From contig OX393555.1 of the NCBI GenBank assembly GCA_947650365.1, positions 81,969,995 to 82,033,994 on the forward strand: DNA of 64,000 nt, read 5' to 3'. Position 1 is the first letter of the stretch. The number at the start of each line of letters is the position of its first letter. The notes below the pieces were generated by a model. It saw only the letters and a list, made by a program, of their open reading frames with translations. It made no database searches and was not told where the DNA came from. Below, piece by piece: positions 18,946 to 30,243 of the stretch. The DNA comes from Chamaelirium japonicum (taxonomy: Eukaryota; Streptophyta; Magnoliopsida; Liliales; Melanthiaceae). Both the position numbers and the translations under genes were made by a program.

Positions 18946-19845
18946 TCTCTACTCCACTTCTCAATAATATAATTATATCTCTTTGTTCTCTTTTATCTTC
19001 TCCTATGGATTAGGGTTTTCCATAGATTACTTAGGTCCTAAGTAAGCTTACCCTATAAAGAATATACGACCCCTTTAGGGTGGGGCACGTTTGATGACTC
19101 TCTTTCTCCCATCTCACAACAAGTTATCAGCACGAACATAACGAGCCCAGCCGACCAGTCGCAAGAAAACGGAGAGAGAAACAAAGACAGAAGTGAAGTT
19201 TTAGAATTTAGATTCTTTCTTAGTTCATACTTATACCCATGGTCAATGGACTAGAGCATGACTTCTTCTCTCTTATCTCTTTGTTTATCTCTCCGTTCTC
19301 TTCCATCTGTCTTTGTTTCTCTCTCCATTTTCTTACGACTGGTCGATTGGGCTCGACATGTTCGTACTGATAACGTGTAGTGAGATGGGAGAAAGAGAGA
19401 GCCGTCAAATATGCCCAACTCTAAAGGGGTCGTATAAATATTGAGAAGTTGAGTTTTGGAATTTAGATTCCTTCTTACTTCATACCTATACTCGTGGCTA
19501 ATGGACTGGAGCAGGACTTCTTCTCCCTTCGTTTATTTCTTCATTCTCTTCTCTCTTCTTCTCTCTTCTGTCTTTGTTTCTTTTTTTGTTTTCTCTTCTC
19601 TCTACTTCTCTCTCTTCTATCTTTGTTTCTCTCTCCATTTTTACTTGACTGGTAGGTTGGGCTCAGTACGTTCATTCTGATAACGTACTATAAGGTGGAA
19701 GAAAAAGAGAGCCGTCAAACGTGCCCTACCCTAAAGGGGTCATATAAATATTAAAAAGTGGAGTTTTGTAATTTAGATTCTTTCTTACTTCACACCTATA
19801 CCCATGGCCAATGGACTGGAGTAGGACTTCTTTTCTTTTCGTACT
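18946..19845. repeat. LTR cluster switching from plus to minus
   Basis: Type B plus LTR 18,950-19,121 (telobox, TATA), PBS 19,122, then a minus tail 19,193-19,260. Minus PBS/LTR starts near 19,377 and 19,686, each with a type A junction. Minus tails 19,443-19,520 and 19,755-19,835. The CT leader at 19,520-19,640 is duplicated (two TCTTTGTTTCT stretches). Confidence 0.8.
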
Positions 19846-19951
19846 GATAATATTTCTATAATTGTTTTAATTAAATTAATTATTTAATTAAAACGAAGAG
19901 AGTTTTGGAATTTACTATGATAATTATAATAACTTTGAGATGATGCTATTA
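19846..19951. mobile_element. Short AT block with internal GAGAGTTTTGGAATTTACTATG
   Basis: About 105 bp: GATAATATTTCTATAATTG, the TTAATTAAATTAATTATTTAATTAA core, a GAGAGTTTTGGAATTTAC fragment, then the foldback right end (ATAATAACTTTGAGATGATGC). Close relatives at 22,845-22,956, 33,790-33,896 and 37,484-37,593. Confidence 0.65.
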
Positions 19952-20555
19952 AGAAGTGGAGTTTTGGAATTTAGATTTATTCTTACTTCACACTTATACC
20001 CACGGTGAATGGACTGGAGCAGTATTTCTTTTCTCTTCTCTCTTTATTTATCTCTCCGTTCTCTTCTCTTTTCTGTCTTCGTTTCTCTTTTTGTTTTCTA
20101 GCAACTGGTCAGCTGGGCTCGACATGTTCATGCTGATAAAGAATTGTGAGATGGGAGAAAAAGAGATCCATCAAACATGCCCAACCCTAAAGGGGTCGTA
20201 TTTATTTATAGGGTAAGCTTATTTAAGGCCTAAGCAATCTATGGGAAACCCTAATCCATGGGAGAATAGAGAAGAGAACGGAGATATTTAATCATATTAT
20301 TGAGAATTGGAGTTTTGAAATTTAGATTCCTTCTTACTTCACTCCTATACAGGTGGCGAATGGACTGGAGTAAGACTTTTTTTCTCTTCTCTCTTTATTG
20401 TTCTCTCTATTCTCTTCTCTCTTCTCACAACACGTTATCAGCACGAACGTGTCGAGCCCAACCGGCCAGTCACAAGATAACGATACAAGAAACAAAGACA
20501 GAAGAGAGAGAAGAAGAGAGAAGAGAACAGAGAGATAAATAAAGAGAGAAGAAGA
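19952..20555. repeat. Minus module, then plus PBS/leader
   Basis: Minus tail 19,953-20,030, reversed PBS/LTR from 20,141, minus type B LTR to about 20,300, minus tail 20,305-20,380. A CT tract then joins a plus LTR end (CTTCTCACAACACG), with PBS at 20,433 and a GA leader to 20,555. Confidence 0.8.
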
Positions 20556-20740
20556 GAAATAAAATATTTTTTATGCATATAAATTTATATAAATTATTTA
20601 ATAAATATAAAATGTTTTATAATTAAATATTTATATGATAATATTGAGATGATACTATTTTAATATTTAAAGAAACGATATACTTTATAATATTTAAAAA
20701 AATATTAATTAAAATAAATAAAATAAATAAGCAATCTCCC
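20556..20740. repeat. AT block K (about 185 bp)
   Basis: Starts AAATAAAATATTTTTTATGC and contains ATTTATATAAATTATTTAAT, TATTGAGATGATACTATTT, AAAGAAACGATATAC and AAAATAAATAAGCAATC. It is sharply conserved at 34,512-34,690 and 38,207-38,390, and inverted at 30,068-30,243. It always sits between two LTR ends. Confidence 0.7.
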
Positions 20741-22844
20741 ATCTCACAATACGTTATCAACACGAATATGTCAAGCCCAATGGACCAGTCTTAAAAAAAC
20801 GGAGAGAGAAATGAAGACAGAAGAGAGAGATGGAGAGAGAAGGAGAGAGAAGAGAACTGAGAGCTAAAAAAAGAGATAAGAGAGAAGAAGTCTTGCTCCT
20901 GTCTATAGGCTATGGGTATAGGTGTGAAGAAAAAAAGAATCTAAATTCCAAAACTCCACTTCTCAATATTAATAGTACCCCTTTAAGGTGGGGCATGTTT
21001 GACGGCTTATTGTTTCTCCCATTTTACAACACGTTATCTTCACGAATATGTCGAGCCCAGCCGATTAGTCACAAGAAAATGAAGAGAGAAACGAAGACAA
21101 AAGAGAAAGAAGAAGAGAAAAGATAACAGAGAGATAAATGAAGTGATAAGAGAGAAAATGTCCTGTTTCAGTCCATTGGCCACGGGTATAGTGTAAAGTA
21201 AGAAGAAATCTAAATTCCAAAACTCCACTGCTCAATATTTATACGACCCCTTTAGGGTGGGGCATGTTTGATGGCTCTTTCTTTCTCTCATCTTATAATA
21301 CGTTATCAGCAGAACATGTCGATCCTACCCGATCAGTCATAAGAAAATAGAAAGAGAAACAACGATAGACGAGAGAGAAGTAGAGAGAAGAGAACAAAAA
21401 GATAAACGAAGAGAGAAGAGAGAAGAAGTCCTGCTCTAACTATTGGCCACGGGTATAGGTGTGAAGTAAGATAGAATCTAAATTCCAAAACTCTACAGAA
21501 GAGAGAGAAAAAGAGAGAAAAGAATATAGAGTTAAATAAAAAAAGAAGAGAGAAGAAGTCATGCTCTAGTTTATTGGCCACGGTTATAGGTGTGAAGTAA
21601 TAAGGAATCTAATTTCCAAAACTCCACTTCTGTCTTCGTTTTTCTCTCTATTTTCTTGCGACTGGTCTGCTGGGCTTGACATGTTCGTACTGATAATATG
21701 TTATGAGATGGGAGAAAGAGAGAGCCGTCAAACGTACCCCACCCTAAAGAGGTCATATATTATTTATAGGGTAAGTATTGTGAGATGAATGAAATAGAGA
21801 GCCATGAAACATGCCCCAACCTAAAGGGGTCTTATATTATTTATAGGGTAAGCTTACTTAGGGCCTAAGCAATCTATAGGAAACCCTAATCTATGAGAGA
21901 AGAGAGAAGAGAATGGGGAGATTTAATTATATTATTGAGAAGTAGAGTTTTGGAATTTAGATTCTTTCTTACTTCACAGCTATACCCATGGCCAATGAAC
22001 TGGAGTAGGACTTCTTCTCTCTTCGTTTATCTCTCCGTTCTCTTCTCTCTTCTTCTCTCTCTTCTGTCTTCGTTTCTCTTTCTATTTTCTTATGACTGGT
22101 TGGCTGGGCTCAATATGTTCGTGCTGATAACTTATTGAGATAGGAGAAAAAAAGAGTCGTTAAACTTTTCCCACCCTAAAGGGGTTGTATATTATTTATA
22201 GGGTAAACTTACTTAGGGCCTAAGCAATTTATAGGAAACCCTAATCCACAGGAGAAGAGAGAAGAGAACAGAGACAGAAGAGAACAAAGTGATTTAATTA
22301 TATTATTAAGAAGTGGAGTTTTGGAATTTAGATTCCTTCTTACTTTACACAAATACCCATGGCCAATGGAATGGAGCAGGACTTCTTCTCTTCTCTCTTT
22401 ATTTATCTCTCCGTTATCTTCTCTCTTCTTCTCTCTTTTCTGTGGAATTTTGGAATTTAGATTCCTTCTTACTTCACACCTATACCCATGGCTAATGGAT
22501 TGGAGTAGAACTTCTTCTATCTTCATTTATCTCTTTATTCTCTTCGTTCTTCTTCTCTCTTTCTGTTTTCATTTCTGTCTCCGTTTTCTTGTGACTGGTC
22601 GACTTGGCTCGATATGTTCGTGCTGATAACGTATTATGAGATAGGAGATTGCTTATTTATTTTATTTATTTTGATCGGATGACTGTCCATCGTCGGATCT
22701 CTCTTATGGATTAGGGTTTCCCATAGATTGCTTAGGCTCTAAGTAAGCTTACCCTATAAATATTTGACTTATTTAATTAATTATCACCATGGGTATAGAT
22801 GTGAAGTAAAAAGGAATCTAAATTCCAAAACTTTACTTCTTAAC
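20741..22844. repeat. Plus array followed by minus array
   Basis: Plus PBS 20,752, 21,032 and 21,301 with plus tails 20,890-20,960, 21,165-21,230, 21,430-21,500 and 21,560-21,630; type A junctions near 20,965 and 21,235. Then minus PBS/LTR starts 21,699 (type E to 21,780), 22,132 and 22,632, with minus tails 21,940-22,010, 22,313-22,380 and 22,440-22,510. A plus U3 (GATCGGATGACTGTCC, 22,672-22,762) breaks after the TATA box into an AT linker and a plus tail 22,785-22,840. Confidence 0.8.
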
Positions 22845-22956
22845 AGTATCATCTCAACATTATTACTATAATTTTTTTAATTAATAATTGTTTATAATTA
22901 AGAGAGTTTTGGAATTTACTATGATAATCGTAATAACTTTGAGATGATACTATTGA
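22845..22956. mobile_element. Short foldback AT element (about 112 bp)
   Basis: AGTATCATCTCAACATTATTAC at the left and GTAATAACTTTGAGATGATAC at the right flank a GAGAGTTTTGGAATTTAC core. Both inverted ends are present here, unlike in its relatives at 19,846, 33,790 and 37,484. Confidence 0.65.
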
Positions 22957-25370
22957 GAAGTGGAGTTTTGGAATTTAGATTTATTCTTACTTTACACCTA
23001 TACCCATGGGCAATGGACTAGAGCAGGACTTCTTCTCTTTTCTTTTTTTGTTTATCTCTCCATTCTCTTCTCTTTTCCTCTCTCTCTTCTGTTTTTGTTT
23101 CTCTCTCCGTTTTCTTGTGACTGGTCGAGTGGGCTCGATATGTTCGTACTAATAACGTATTGTGAAATGGGAGAAAGATAAAGCCGTCAAATGTGCCCCA
23201 CCCTAAAGGGGTCGTATAAATATTGAGAAGTAAAGTTTTGGAATTTTGATTCCTTCTAACTTCACACCTATACCCGTGGGCAATGGACTGGAGCAGGACT
23301 TCTTCTCTTTTCTCTTTTTGTTTATCTCTTCGTTCTCTTCTCTCTTCTTCTCTCTCTTCTATCTTTATTTCTTTCTCTGCTTTCTTGTGACTGGTCGGCT
23401 AGGATAGACATGTTCATGCTGATAACGTATTGTGAGATGGAAGAAATAGAGAGATGTCAAATATGCCCCACACTAAAGGGGTCATATAAATATTGAGAAG
23501 TAGAGTTTTGAAATTTAGATTCCTTCTTACTTCATGTATATAACCGTGGCTAATGGACTGGAGCAGGACTTCTTTTCTCTTCTCTTATTATTTATTTCTC
23601 CGTTCTCTTCTCTTTTCTCCTCTTTCTTCTGTCTTCATTTCTCTTTTCATTTTATTGTGACTGGTCAGCTGAGCTTGACATGTTCGTGCTGATAACATGT
23701 TATGAGATGGGATAAAGAGAGAGTTATCACGGGTATAGGTGTGAAGTAAGAAAGAATCTAAATTCCAAAACTCCACTTCTCATTAATAGAATTAAATCTC
23801 TTTGTTCTCTTCTATCTTATTCCATGGATTAGGGTTTTCCATATATTGCTTAGACCCTAAGTATGCTTACCCTATAAATAATATACGACCTCTTTAGGGT
23901 AGGGCACATTTGACGGCTCTCTCTTTTTCCCATCTCACAATACTTACCCTATAAATTATATATGACCCATTTAGGGTGGGGCATGTTTGACGGCTTTCTC
24001 TTTCTCCCATCACACAATACGCTATCAGCACGAACATGTCGTGCCCAACTGACCAGTCGCAAGAAAATGGAGAGAAACAAAAACAGAATTGGAGTTTTGG
24101 AATTTAGCATCTTTCTTACTTTACACCTATACCCGTGGCCAATGGACTGGAGTAGGATTTCTTCTCTCTTCCCTTTTTATTTATCTCTCCATTCTCTTCT
24201 CTCTTCTTCTCTCTCTTCATTGGAGTTTTGTAATTTAGATTCCTTCTGACTTCACACCTATAGTAGTATCTAATGGCCTGGAGCGGGGCTTCTTCTCTCT
24301 TCTCTCTTCGTTTATCTCTCCGTTCTCTTCTCTCTTTTCTATCTTCATTTCTCTCTTTGTTTTCTTATGACAGAGAGATAAATAAAAAGAGAAGAGAGAA
24401 GTAATCCTGCTCCAGTCCTTTGACCATAGGTATAGGTGTGAAGTAAGAAGGAATCTTAATTCTAAAACTCTACTTCTGTCTTCATGTCTCTCTTCATTTT
24501 CTTATGACTGGTCGGCTAGGCTCAATATGGTCGTGCTGATAACGTGTTATGTGATGGGAGAAAGAGATAGCCGTCAAACGTGCCCCACCCTAACGGGGTC
24601 GTATAAATATTGAGAAGTAGAGTTTTGGAATTTAGATTCGTTCTTACTTCACATCTATACCCGTAGCTAATGAACTGGAGTAGGACTTCTTATCTCTTCT
24701 CTCTTCGTTTATCTTTCCGTTCTCTCCTCTTTTCTTCTCTCTCTTCTATCTTCATTTTTCTCTCTGTTTTCTTATGACTGGTCAGTTGGGCTCGACATGT
24801 TCATGCTGATAACGTGTTGGGAGAAGAGAAAAGAAGAGAGAAGAGAATGGAGAGATAAACAATGAGAGAAGAGAGAAGAAGTCCTACTCTAGTCCATTCG
24901 CCATGGATATTGGTGTGAAGTAAAAAGAAATCTAAATGCCAAAACTCCACTGCTTAATAATATAATAATATCTCTCTATTCTCTTCTCTCTTTTCCTATG
25001 GATTAGGGTTTCCTATAGATTTCTTCTTACTTCACATCTATACCCGTGGCCAATGGACTGGAATAGGTCTTCTTCTATCTCTTCTCTCTCTATTCTCTTC
25101 CCTCTTCTCTTATGGATTTGGGTTTCCCATAGATTACTTAGGCCCTAAGTAAGTTTACCATATGAATAATATATGACCCCTTTAGGGTAGGGCATATTTG
25201 ACGTCTCTTTCTTTCTCCCATCTCATAATATATTATCAGCACGAATATATCGAACCCAGTCAACCAGTCACAAAAAACGGAGACAGAAATGAAGACAGAA
25301 GAGGGAGAGAGAAGAAAAGAGAAGAGAACAGAGAGATAAACGAAGAGAGAAGAGAGAAACTCTACTTCTC
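22957..25370. repeat. Mixed cluster, minus then alternating
   Basis: Minus PBS/LTR starts 23,159, 23,429, 23,699, 24,545 and 24,815, mostly with type A junctions. Minus tails 22,957-23,035, 23,224-23,300, 23,490-23,565, 24,085-24,160, 24,225-24,290, 24,610-24,690 and 25,020-25,075. Plus LTRs 23,820-23,940 (type E with 23,941-24,020), 24,950-25,022 (broken into a minus tail) and 25,110-25,231. Plus PBS 24,020 and 25,231. Plus tails 23,727-23,785, 24,405-24,470 and 24,885-24,950. Confidence 0.8.
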
Positions 25371-25472
25371 AATAATATTATCTCAATGTTATTATGATTA
25401 TCATAGTAAATTCTAAAACTCTCTTTGTTTTAATTAAATAATTAATTTAATTAAAAAAATTATAGTAAAATT
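25371..25472. mobile_element. Short foldback element, right end lost
   Basis: Left AATAATATTATCTCAATGTTATTATGATTATC. Its right arm stops at ATTATAGTAAAATTACC and joins a GA tract. A fragment TTCTAAAACTCTC lies inside. Confidence 0.6.
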
Positions 25473-27867
25473 ACCAGCCAGAAAAGAGAAGAAGTCCTGC
25501 TCAAGTCTATTAGCCACGGGTATAGGTGTGAAGTAAGAAGAAATCTAAATTTCAAAACTCCACTTCTTAATATTTATACGACCCCTTTAGGGTGGGGCAT
25601 GTTTGACGTCTCTCTCTTTCTTCCATATCACAACACATTATCAGTGCAAATATGTCGAGCCCAGCCTACCAGTCACAAGAAAATAGAGAGAGAAACGAAG
25701 ACAGAAAAAAGAGAAGAAGAGAGAAAATAAAACGGAGAGAGAAACAAAGACAGAAGAGAATGAAGAGATAAATGAAAAGAGAAGAGAGAAGAAGTCCTAT
25801 TCCAGTCCATTGGCCATGGGTATAGGTGTGAAGTAACAAGGAATCTAAATTCCAAAACTCAACTTCTTAATATTTATATGACCCCTTCAGGGTGGGGCAT
25901 ATTTGACGGCTCTCTCTTTCTCCTATCTCACAACATGTTATCAGCACGAACATGTCAAGCCCAACCAATCAGTCACAAGAAAACGAAGATAGAAATAAGG
26001 ACAGAAGAGAGAGAAGAAGAAAGAAGAGAATAGAGAGATAAATGAAAGGAGAAGAGAGAAGAAGTCTTGCTCTAGTCTATTGGCCACGGGTATAGATGTG
26101 AAGTATAAAGGAATCTAAATTCCAAAACTCCACTTCTCAATAATATAATTAATTCTCTCCATTCTCTTATCTCTTCTCCCATGGATTAGGGTTTCCCATA
26201 GATTGCTTAGGCCCTAAGTAAGCTTACCCTATAAATAATAAATAATATATGATCCCTTTAGGATGGGGCACGTTTGACGGCTCTCCCTTTCTCCCATCTC
26301 ATAATATATTATCAGCACGAATATGTCGAGCTCAGCCGACCAATCGTAAGAAAATGGAAAGAGAAACGAAGATAGAAGTAGAGTTTGGAATTTAGATTCC
26401 TTCTTACTTCACACCTATACCCGTGATCAAAGGACTGGAGCAGGACTACTTCTCTCTTCATTTATCTCTCCATTCTCCTTTTTCTTCTTCTTTTTCTTTT
26501 GTCTTTTTTTATCTTTCAATTTTCTTTTGATTAGTCGGCTGGGCTTGACATGTTCGTGCTGATAACGTGTTATGAGATGGGAGAAAGAGAGAGCCGTTAT
26601 ACGTGCCCCACCCTAAAGGGCTCGTATAAATATTAAGAAGTAAAGTTTTGGAATTTAGATTCCTTCTTACTTCACACCTATACCCGTGGCCAATGAACTA
26701 GAGCATGACTTCTTCTCTCTTCGTTTATCTCTCCGTTCTCTTCTCTCTTTTTCTCTCTTTTCTATCTTCGTTTCTTTCTCTATTTTCTAGTGACTGGTCG
26801 GTTGGGCTCGACATGTTCATGCTGATAACGTATTATAAGGAGAGAGAAGAGAACCTAATTAAAATAATTTAAATCTCTCTAGTTTTAATAATTGAATAGA
26901 AGTTTCTCCTCATCTTCTCTCTCTTCTGTGGAATTATGGAATTTAGATTTCTTATTACATCACACCTATACCCGTAGCCAATGGACTGGTGCAGGACTTC
27001 TTCTCTCTTCGTTTATCTTTCTATTCTCTTCTCTTTTCGTCTCTCTCTCTTCTTCTCTTCTCTCTTCTTTTCTCTCTTTTTTAGAGTTTTGGAATTTAGA
27101 TTCCTTTTTACTTCATACCTATACCCATGGCCAATGGACTAGAGCAGGACTTCTTATCCCCTTCTCTTTTTATTTATCTCTCCGTTCTTTTCTCTCTTCT
27201 ATATAAATAATTTATTTAAATAATATAATTATTTAATTGAGAGAGAAACAAAGACAGAAGAGAAAGAAGAAGAGAGAAGAGAAAGGAAAGATAAACAAAG
27301 AGAGAAAACAGAAGAAGTCCTGCTCTAGTATATTTGCAACGGGTAAAGGTGTGAAGTAAGAACGAATCTAAATTCCAATACTACACAGAAGAGAGAGAAA
27401 AAGAGAGAAGAGGATAGAGAAATAAACGAAGACAGAAGTAAGTTTTGGAATTTAGATTCTTTCTTACTTTACACCTATACCCATGGCCAATGGACTGGAG
27501 CATCACTTCTTCTCTCTTTTCTCTTCATTTATCTCTCCTCATATCTCTTCTTCTCTTTTCTGTGGAGTTTTGGAATATAGATTCCTTCTTACTTCACACC
27601 TATACCTGTGGCCAATGAATTAGAGCAGGACTTCTTCTCTCTTTTATCTTCATTTATCTCTATGTTCTCTTCTCTCTTCTTCTCTCTTTTGTGTCTTCGT
27701 TTCTCTCTTCATTTTCTTTCGACAAGTCAGCTGGGCTCGACATGTTCGTACTGATAAAGTGTTGTGAGATGGGAGAAAGACAGAGCCGTCAAACGAGTCC
27801 CACCCTAAAGGGGTCGTATAAATATTAAGAAGTGAAGTTTTGGAATTTAGATTCTTTCATACTTCAA
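25473..27867. repeat. Plus array, then minus modules
   Basis: Plus tails 25,480-25,565, 25,795-25,865, 26,065-26,140 and 27,310-27,385; plus PBS 25,636, 25,936 and 26,307; plus type B LTR 26,140-26,306 with a repeated AATA after its TATA box. Minus PBS/LTR starts 26,569, 26,831 and 27,760. Minus tails 26,365-26,440, 26,635-26,715, 26,925-27,000, 27,085-27,160, 27,430-27,510, 27,560-27,630 and 27,828-27,866. AT linkers at 26,850-26,895 and 27,200-27,240. Confidence 0.8.
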
Positions 27868-27962
27868 AATTTTTTAATAATTAAATAATAATTAATTTAA
27901 TTAAAAAAATTATTATAATATTACTATGATAATCATAATAACATTGAGATGATACTATTGAG
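27868..27962. mobile_element. Foldback element, right half
   Basis: Right terminus ATAATCATAATAACATTGAGATGATACTATTGAG. The left joins a broken tail (TTCATACTTCAAAATTTTTT). Confidence 0.6.
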
Positions 27963-28395
27963 AAATGGAATTTTGGAATTTAGATTCCTTCTTACTTTAC
28001 ACTTATACTCGTAGCCAATGGACTGGAGTAGGATTCTCTCTTTGTTTATCTCTTCGTTCTCTTCTTTCTTTTTCTCTCTCTTCTGTCTTCATTTTTCTCT
28101 TAATTTTCTTATGACTTGTCGGCTGGGATCGACATGTTCGTGCTGATAATGTGTTGTGAGATAGGTAAAAAAAAGAGAATGGAGAGATTTAATAATATTA
28201 TTGAGAAGTAGAGTTTTGGAATATAGATTCCTTCTTACATCACACCTATACCCATAGCCAATGGACTAGAGCATGACTTCTTCTCTCTTTTTTCTTTGTT
28301 TATCTCTTCATTCTCTTCTCTCTCTTCTATCTTCATTTCTCTCTCTATTTTCTTGTGACTGGTCGGCTGGGCTCGACATGTTTGTACTGGTAATA
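27963..28395 (-). repeat. Minus modules leading into the minus LTR
   Basis: Minus tails 27,965-28,035 and 28,205-28,280. Reversed PBS near 28,152, followed by a type B-like join in which nearly the whole LTR is missing (GATAGGTAAAAAAAAGAG). Second leader/PBS 28,340-28,395 directly abutting the full minus LTR. Confidence 0.75.
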
Positions 28396-28574
28396 TATTA
28401 TGAGTTGGGAGAATGAGAGAGCCATCAAACATGCCCCACCCTAAAGGGGTTGTATATTATTTATAGGGCAAGCTTACTTAGGGCCTAAGAAATCTATAGA
28501 AAACCCTGATCCATGGGAGAGATCCGACAGTGGATGGACGGTGGATATCCATCCGATCGAACGATCACATAACA
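28396..28574 (-). mobile_element. Full-length LTR-like unit (about 179 bp), minus orientation
   Basis: It reads from TATTATGAGTTGGG to ATCACATAACA on the + strand, with a reversed leader/PBS on the left (28,355-28,395). A short internal duplication around GACAGTGGATGGACGGTGGAT explains the excess length. The conserved AT flank follows on the right in reverse (GGTATGCCTCATCTTCC near 28,640), a mirror image of the plus copies. Confidence 0.6.
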
Positions 28575-29364
28575 GTTGTAATATTTTAAATTTTTATAAA
28601 GAAAAATATAAATTATTTTTAAAGCAAAAAAATTCAGGTATGCCTCATCTTCCTTCTTTACTTTCTATTATTTAATTAATTTAATTAGTTTGATAAATTA
28701 AATTTTTAAATAATTAAATAATTATTTAATTATCTATATAATTAAATATCTAAATAATTTTAATAATTTATTTATTATTTAAATATTAAAATAAATAAAT
28801 ATTTAATTAATTATTTAAAATAATATAAAATTATTTTAAAAAATATTTTATTATCTATATATTCAAAAAATTACATAATAAATTATTTTAATTATTATTT
28901 AGTTAATTATAAAATTATTTAATAATTAAATTATATTTTTGATTAATTAAATAATCTATTTAATATATTTCTATACTAATAAATTTTTAAATATTTAAAT
29001 AATTGACTAATTATTTAATTATTTCATAATAATATAATATTTAAAAAAAATTCTAATAAAATAAATTAATAAAGTAATGATATAATTAAATAATTATTTT
29101 TTTATTTAATAATTTAAATAATTTAATAGTTACGTAATTTAATTATATTATAATATAATAATAATAAATAAATAAAATAATAAATTTAATTAAATAAATA
29201 TATAATTAAATAAATAAATAAATTAATTATTTTACTAAAATCTTAATTATTATATTATTTAAAATATTAAATTATTTAATAATTTAATAAATAATTAACT
29301 TAATTAAAATAATTATATTAACATTACTATGAAAATTATAATAACGTTGAGATGATACTATTGA
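28575..29364. mobile_element. LTR flank plus long AT-rich foldback block (reverse)
   Basis: Starts with the reversed conserved flank (GTTGTAATATTTTAAATTTT, CCTCATCTTCCTTC), then about 660 bp of A/T. Ends with the right foldback terminus ATAACGTTGAGATGATACTATTGAG. In mirror image it has the same order as 17,943-18,804 and 39,105-40,026. Confidence 0.65.
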
Positions 29365-30067
29365 GAAGTGGAGTTTTGAAATTTAGATTCCTTTTTACTT
29401 CACACCTATACCCGTGGCCAATGGACTGGAGCATGACTTTTCTCTCTTCATTTATCTCTTCGTTCTTTTCTCTCTTCTTCTCTTTCTTCTGTGGAGTTTT
29501 GGAATTTAGATTCTTTCTTACTTCACACTTATACCTGTGGCCAATGGATTAGAGTAGGACTTCTTCTCTCTCCTCTCTGCTTTTATCTCTTCATTCTCTT
29601 CTCTCTTCTTCTCTGTTCTGTTTTCATTTCTCTCTCCATTTTCTTATGACTGGTTGGTTGGGCTCGACATATTTATACAGATAATATATTGTGAGATGGG
29701 AGAATGAGAGAGCAGTCAAACATGCCCTACTCTAAAGGGGTCGTATATTATTTTTAGGGTACGCTTACTTAGGGCCTAAGCAATCTATAGGAAACCCAAT
29801 TCTATGGGAGAAGAGTGAAGAGAACGGAGAAATTTAATTATATTATTGAGAAGTAGAGTTTTGGAATTTAAATTCCTTCTTACTTCACACCTAAACCCCT
29901 GGCGAATGGACTAGAACAATACTTCTTCTCTCTTCTCTCTTTGTTTATCTCTCCATTCTTTTCTCTCTTCTACTCTCTCTTCTGTCTTCGTTTCTCTCTC
30001 CGTTTTCTTATGACTAGTCGGCTGGGCTCGACATATTTGTGCTGATAACGTGTTATGAGATGGGAGA
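29365..30067 (-). repeat. Minus array
   Basis: Minus tails 29,368-29,440, 29,490-29,560 and 29,855-29,920; minus PBS/LTR starts 29,687 and 30,051; a type B minus LTR 29,687-29,850 with TATA and CCCAATTC in place of CCCTAATC. The second LTR is cut after about 18 bp by AT block K. Confidence 0.8.
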
Positions 30068-30243
30068 ATGATTATTAATTTTATTTATTTCAATTAATAT
30101 TTTTTAAATATTATAAAGTATATTATTTATTTAAATATTTAAATAGTATCATCTCAACGTTATTATTTAAATATTTAATTATAAAATATTACAAAATTAT
30201 TAAATAATTTATATAAATTTATGAGCATGAAAAATATTTTATT
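30068..30243. repeat. AT block K, inverted copy
   Basis: Reads ATTATTAATTTTATTTATTTC to TATGAGCATGAAAAATATTTTATTTC, the reverse of 20,556-20,740. It carries an embedded AGTATCATCTCAACGTTATT, so this copy shows the foldback end better than the others. Confidence 0.7.

Larger units (their letters stand above)
19300..20960. repeat. Third, partial copy of the 3.7-kb unit
   Basis: It matches 33,250-34,905 and 36,960-38,610: a CT leader, the rare GAAGTTGAG tail variant (19,445), a duplicated CT leader, the 110-bp AT block (19,846), an inverted tail, a plus PBS (20,433), AT block K and a plus PBS (20,752). Similarity ends near 20,960, where this copy enters a type A junction and the other two a type B junction. 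Confidence 0.8.
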
